Source: Legionellaceae bacterium (lineage in GTDB: Bacteria; Pseudomonadota; Gammaproteobacteria; Legionellales; Legionellaceae). From it: a stretch of 64,000 nt of DNA. Below the pieces are notes generated by a model, which made no database searches, was not told where the DNA came from, and was given only the letters and a program-made list of their open reading frames with translations. Each line of letters opens with the position of its first letter. Position 1 is the first letter of the stretch. A program made the translations under genes and the position numbers. Positions 63,875 through 64,000 of the stretch are shown one piece after another. Location of the stretch: positions 24,996 to 88,995 of the forward strand of contig JAGOTG010000011.1 in assembly GCA_018061965.1 (NCBI GenBank), read 5' to 3'.

Positions 63875-64000
63875 GAGTCTGTAAAATATTCTGTGTAACT
63901 AGCCATTCCCTTATTCAGTAACTCTATCGCTGAATTCGATCATAAACCGATTCATAGCTGGCTTCCAGTTTTGAATCGGCATTGTCCATTTCTGAGCAAT
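63875..64000 (-). mobile_element. IS256-family insertion sequence (right end only)
   Basis: The outer end begins near 63875 with GAGTCTGTAAAATATTCTGT and contains the end of the transposase gene. The rest is outside the window. Confidence 0.75.
63911..64000 (-). CDS. IS256-family transposase (C-terminal 29 residues)
   Basis: The minus strand reads AQKWTMPIQNWKPAMNRFMI followed by EFSDRVTE and a stop. W-x-MPI-x-NWK-x-A-NRF is the characteristic C-terminus of IS256/MULE-type transposases. The frame is open to the window edge, so an intact gene is possible. Confidence 0.88.
   Translation of the reverse strand: MAQKWTMPIQNWKPAMNRFMIEFSDRVTE

Overview
The window is chromosomal DNA of a gammaproteobacterium, estimated by eye at a little over 40% GC. 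The housekeeping genes and gene order support this: gyrA-serC-cmk-rpsA-lapA-lapB-pyrF, ubiC-ubiA, a DUF883/yqjD-like trio, ribF-lspA, pilM-aroK, rdgC and bamD. Two predicted effector-like cysteine-dyad proteins, multi-copy small inverted-repeat elements and reduced operons (no pilO/pilP, no aroB, no ileS or ihfB at their usual places) suggest a host-associated or amoeba-associated member of or near the Legionellales. That placement is inference; no rRNA is present to prove it.

Layout. 1-4 kb: a truncated secreted fibronectin-III repeat protein, then gltA-glpD on the minus strand. 4-13 kb: gyrA, serC (overlapping the gyrA tail through a repeat read in two frames), cmk, rpsA, lapAB, pyrF and a FimT/GspH pseudopilin. 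13-25 kb: four GT39/PMT-type membrane glycosyltransferases and a polyprenyl-phosphate-mannose-synthase-like GT2, with ubiCA, a yqjD/E/K-like operon, ndk and rlmN between them. 25-35 kb: a secreted M14 carboxypeptidase, tRNA-Ser, bamD, rdgC, a low-complexity AAAK protein flanked by an unknown membrane protein and a decayed fragment of its paralogue, an MFS exporter, an isochorismatase-SDR pair, a FlgM-like protein, hemL and udk. 35-40 kb: a GT22 (Alg9/PIG-B-like) mannosyltransferase, a YopJ-like predicted acetyltransferase and a C80-like cysteine peptidase candidate. 40-46 kb: slt, rpe, two outer-membrane beta-barrels and nadE. 46-57 kb: a SWIM/SNF2 helicase, a secreted unknown, a polytopic unknown, pilM, a PilN-PilQ fusion, aroK, pdxB, uspA, ribF and lspA. 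57-64 kb: a DegQ-like protease, a serine/threonine dehydratase, suhB, dam, a secreted protein with ten 54-bp repeats, and the end of an IS256-family element.

The points most worth attention are: (1) a pilM-linked gene in which the cytoplasmic and transmembrane start of PilN is joined in frame to the secretin half of PilQ, with pilO and pilP gone and a MITE-like repeat just downstream; (2) neighbouring genes for a YopJ-like His/Asp/Cys protein and a C80-like His/Cys protein beside a eukaryote-like GT22 mannosyltransferase; (3) a 6-bp repeat that encodes both the acidic GyrA tail and the Gln/Asn-rich SerC start; (4) at least five families of small palindromic or MITE-like elements, one of them interrupted by an IS256 copy.

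All functional statements are from reading translated sequence and family motifs without database searches.
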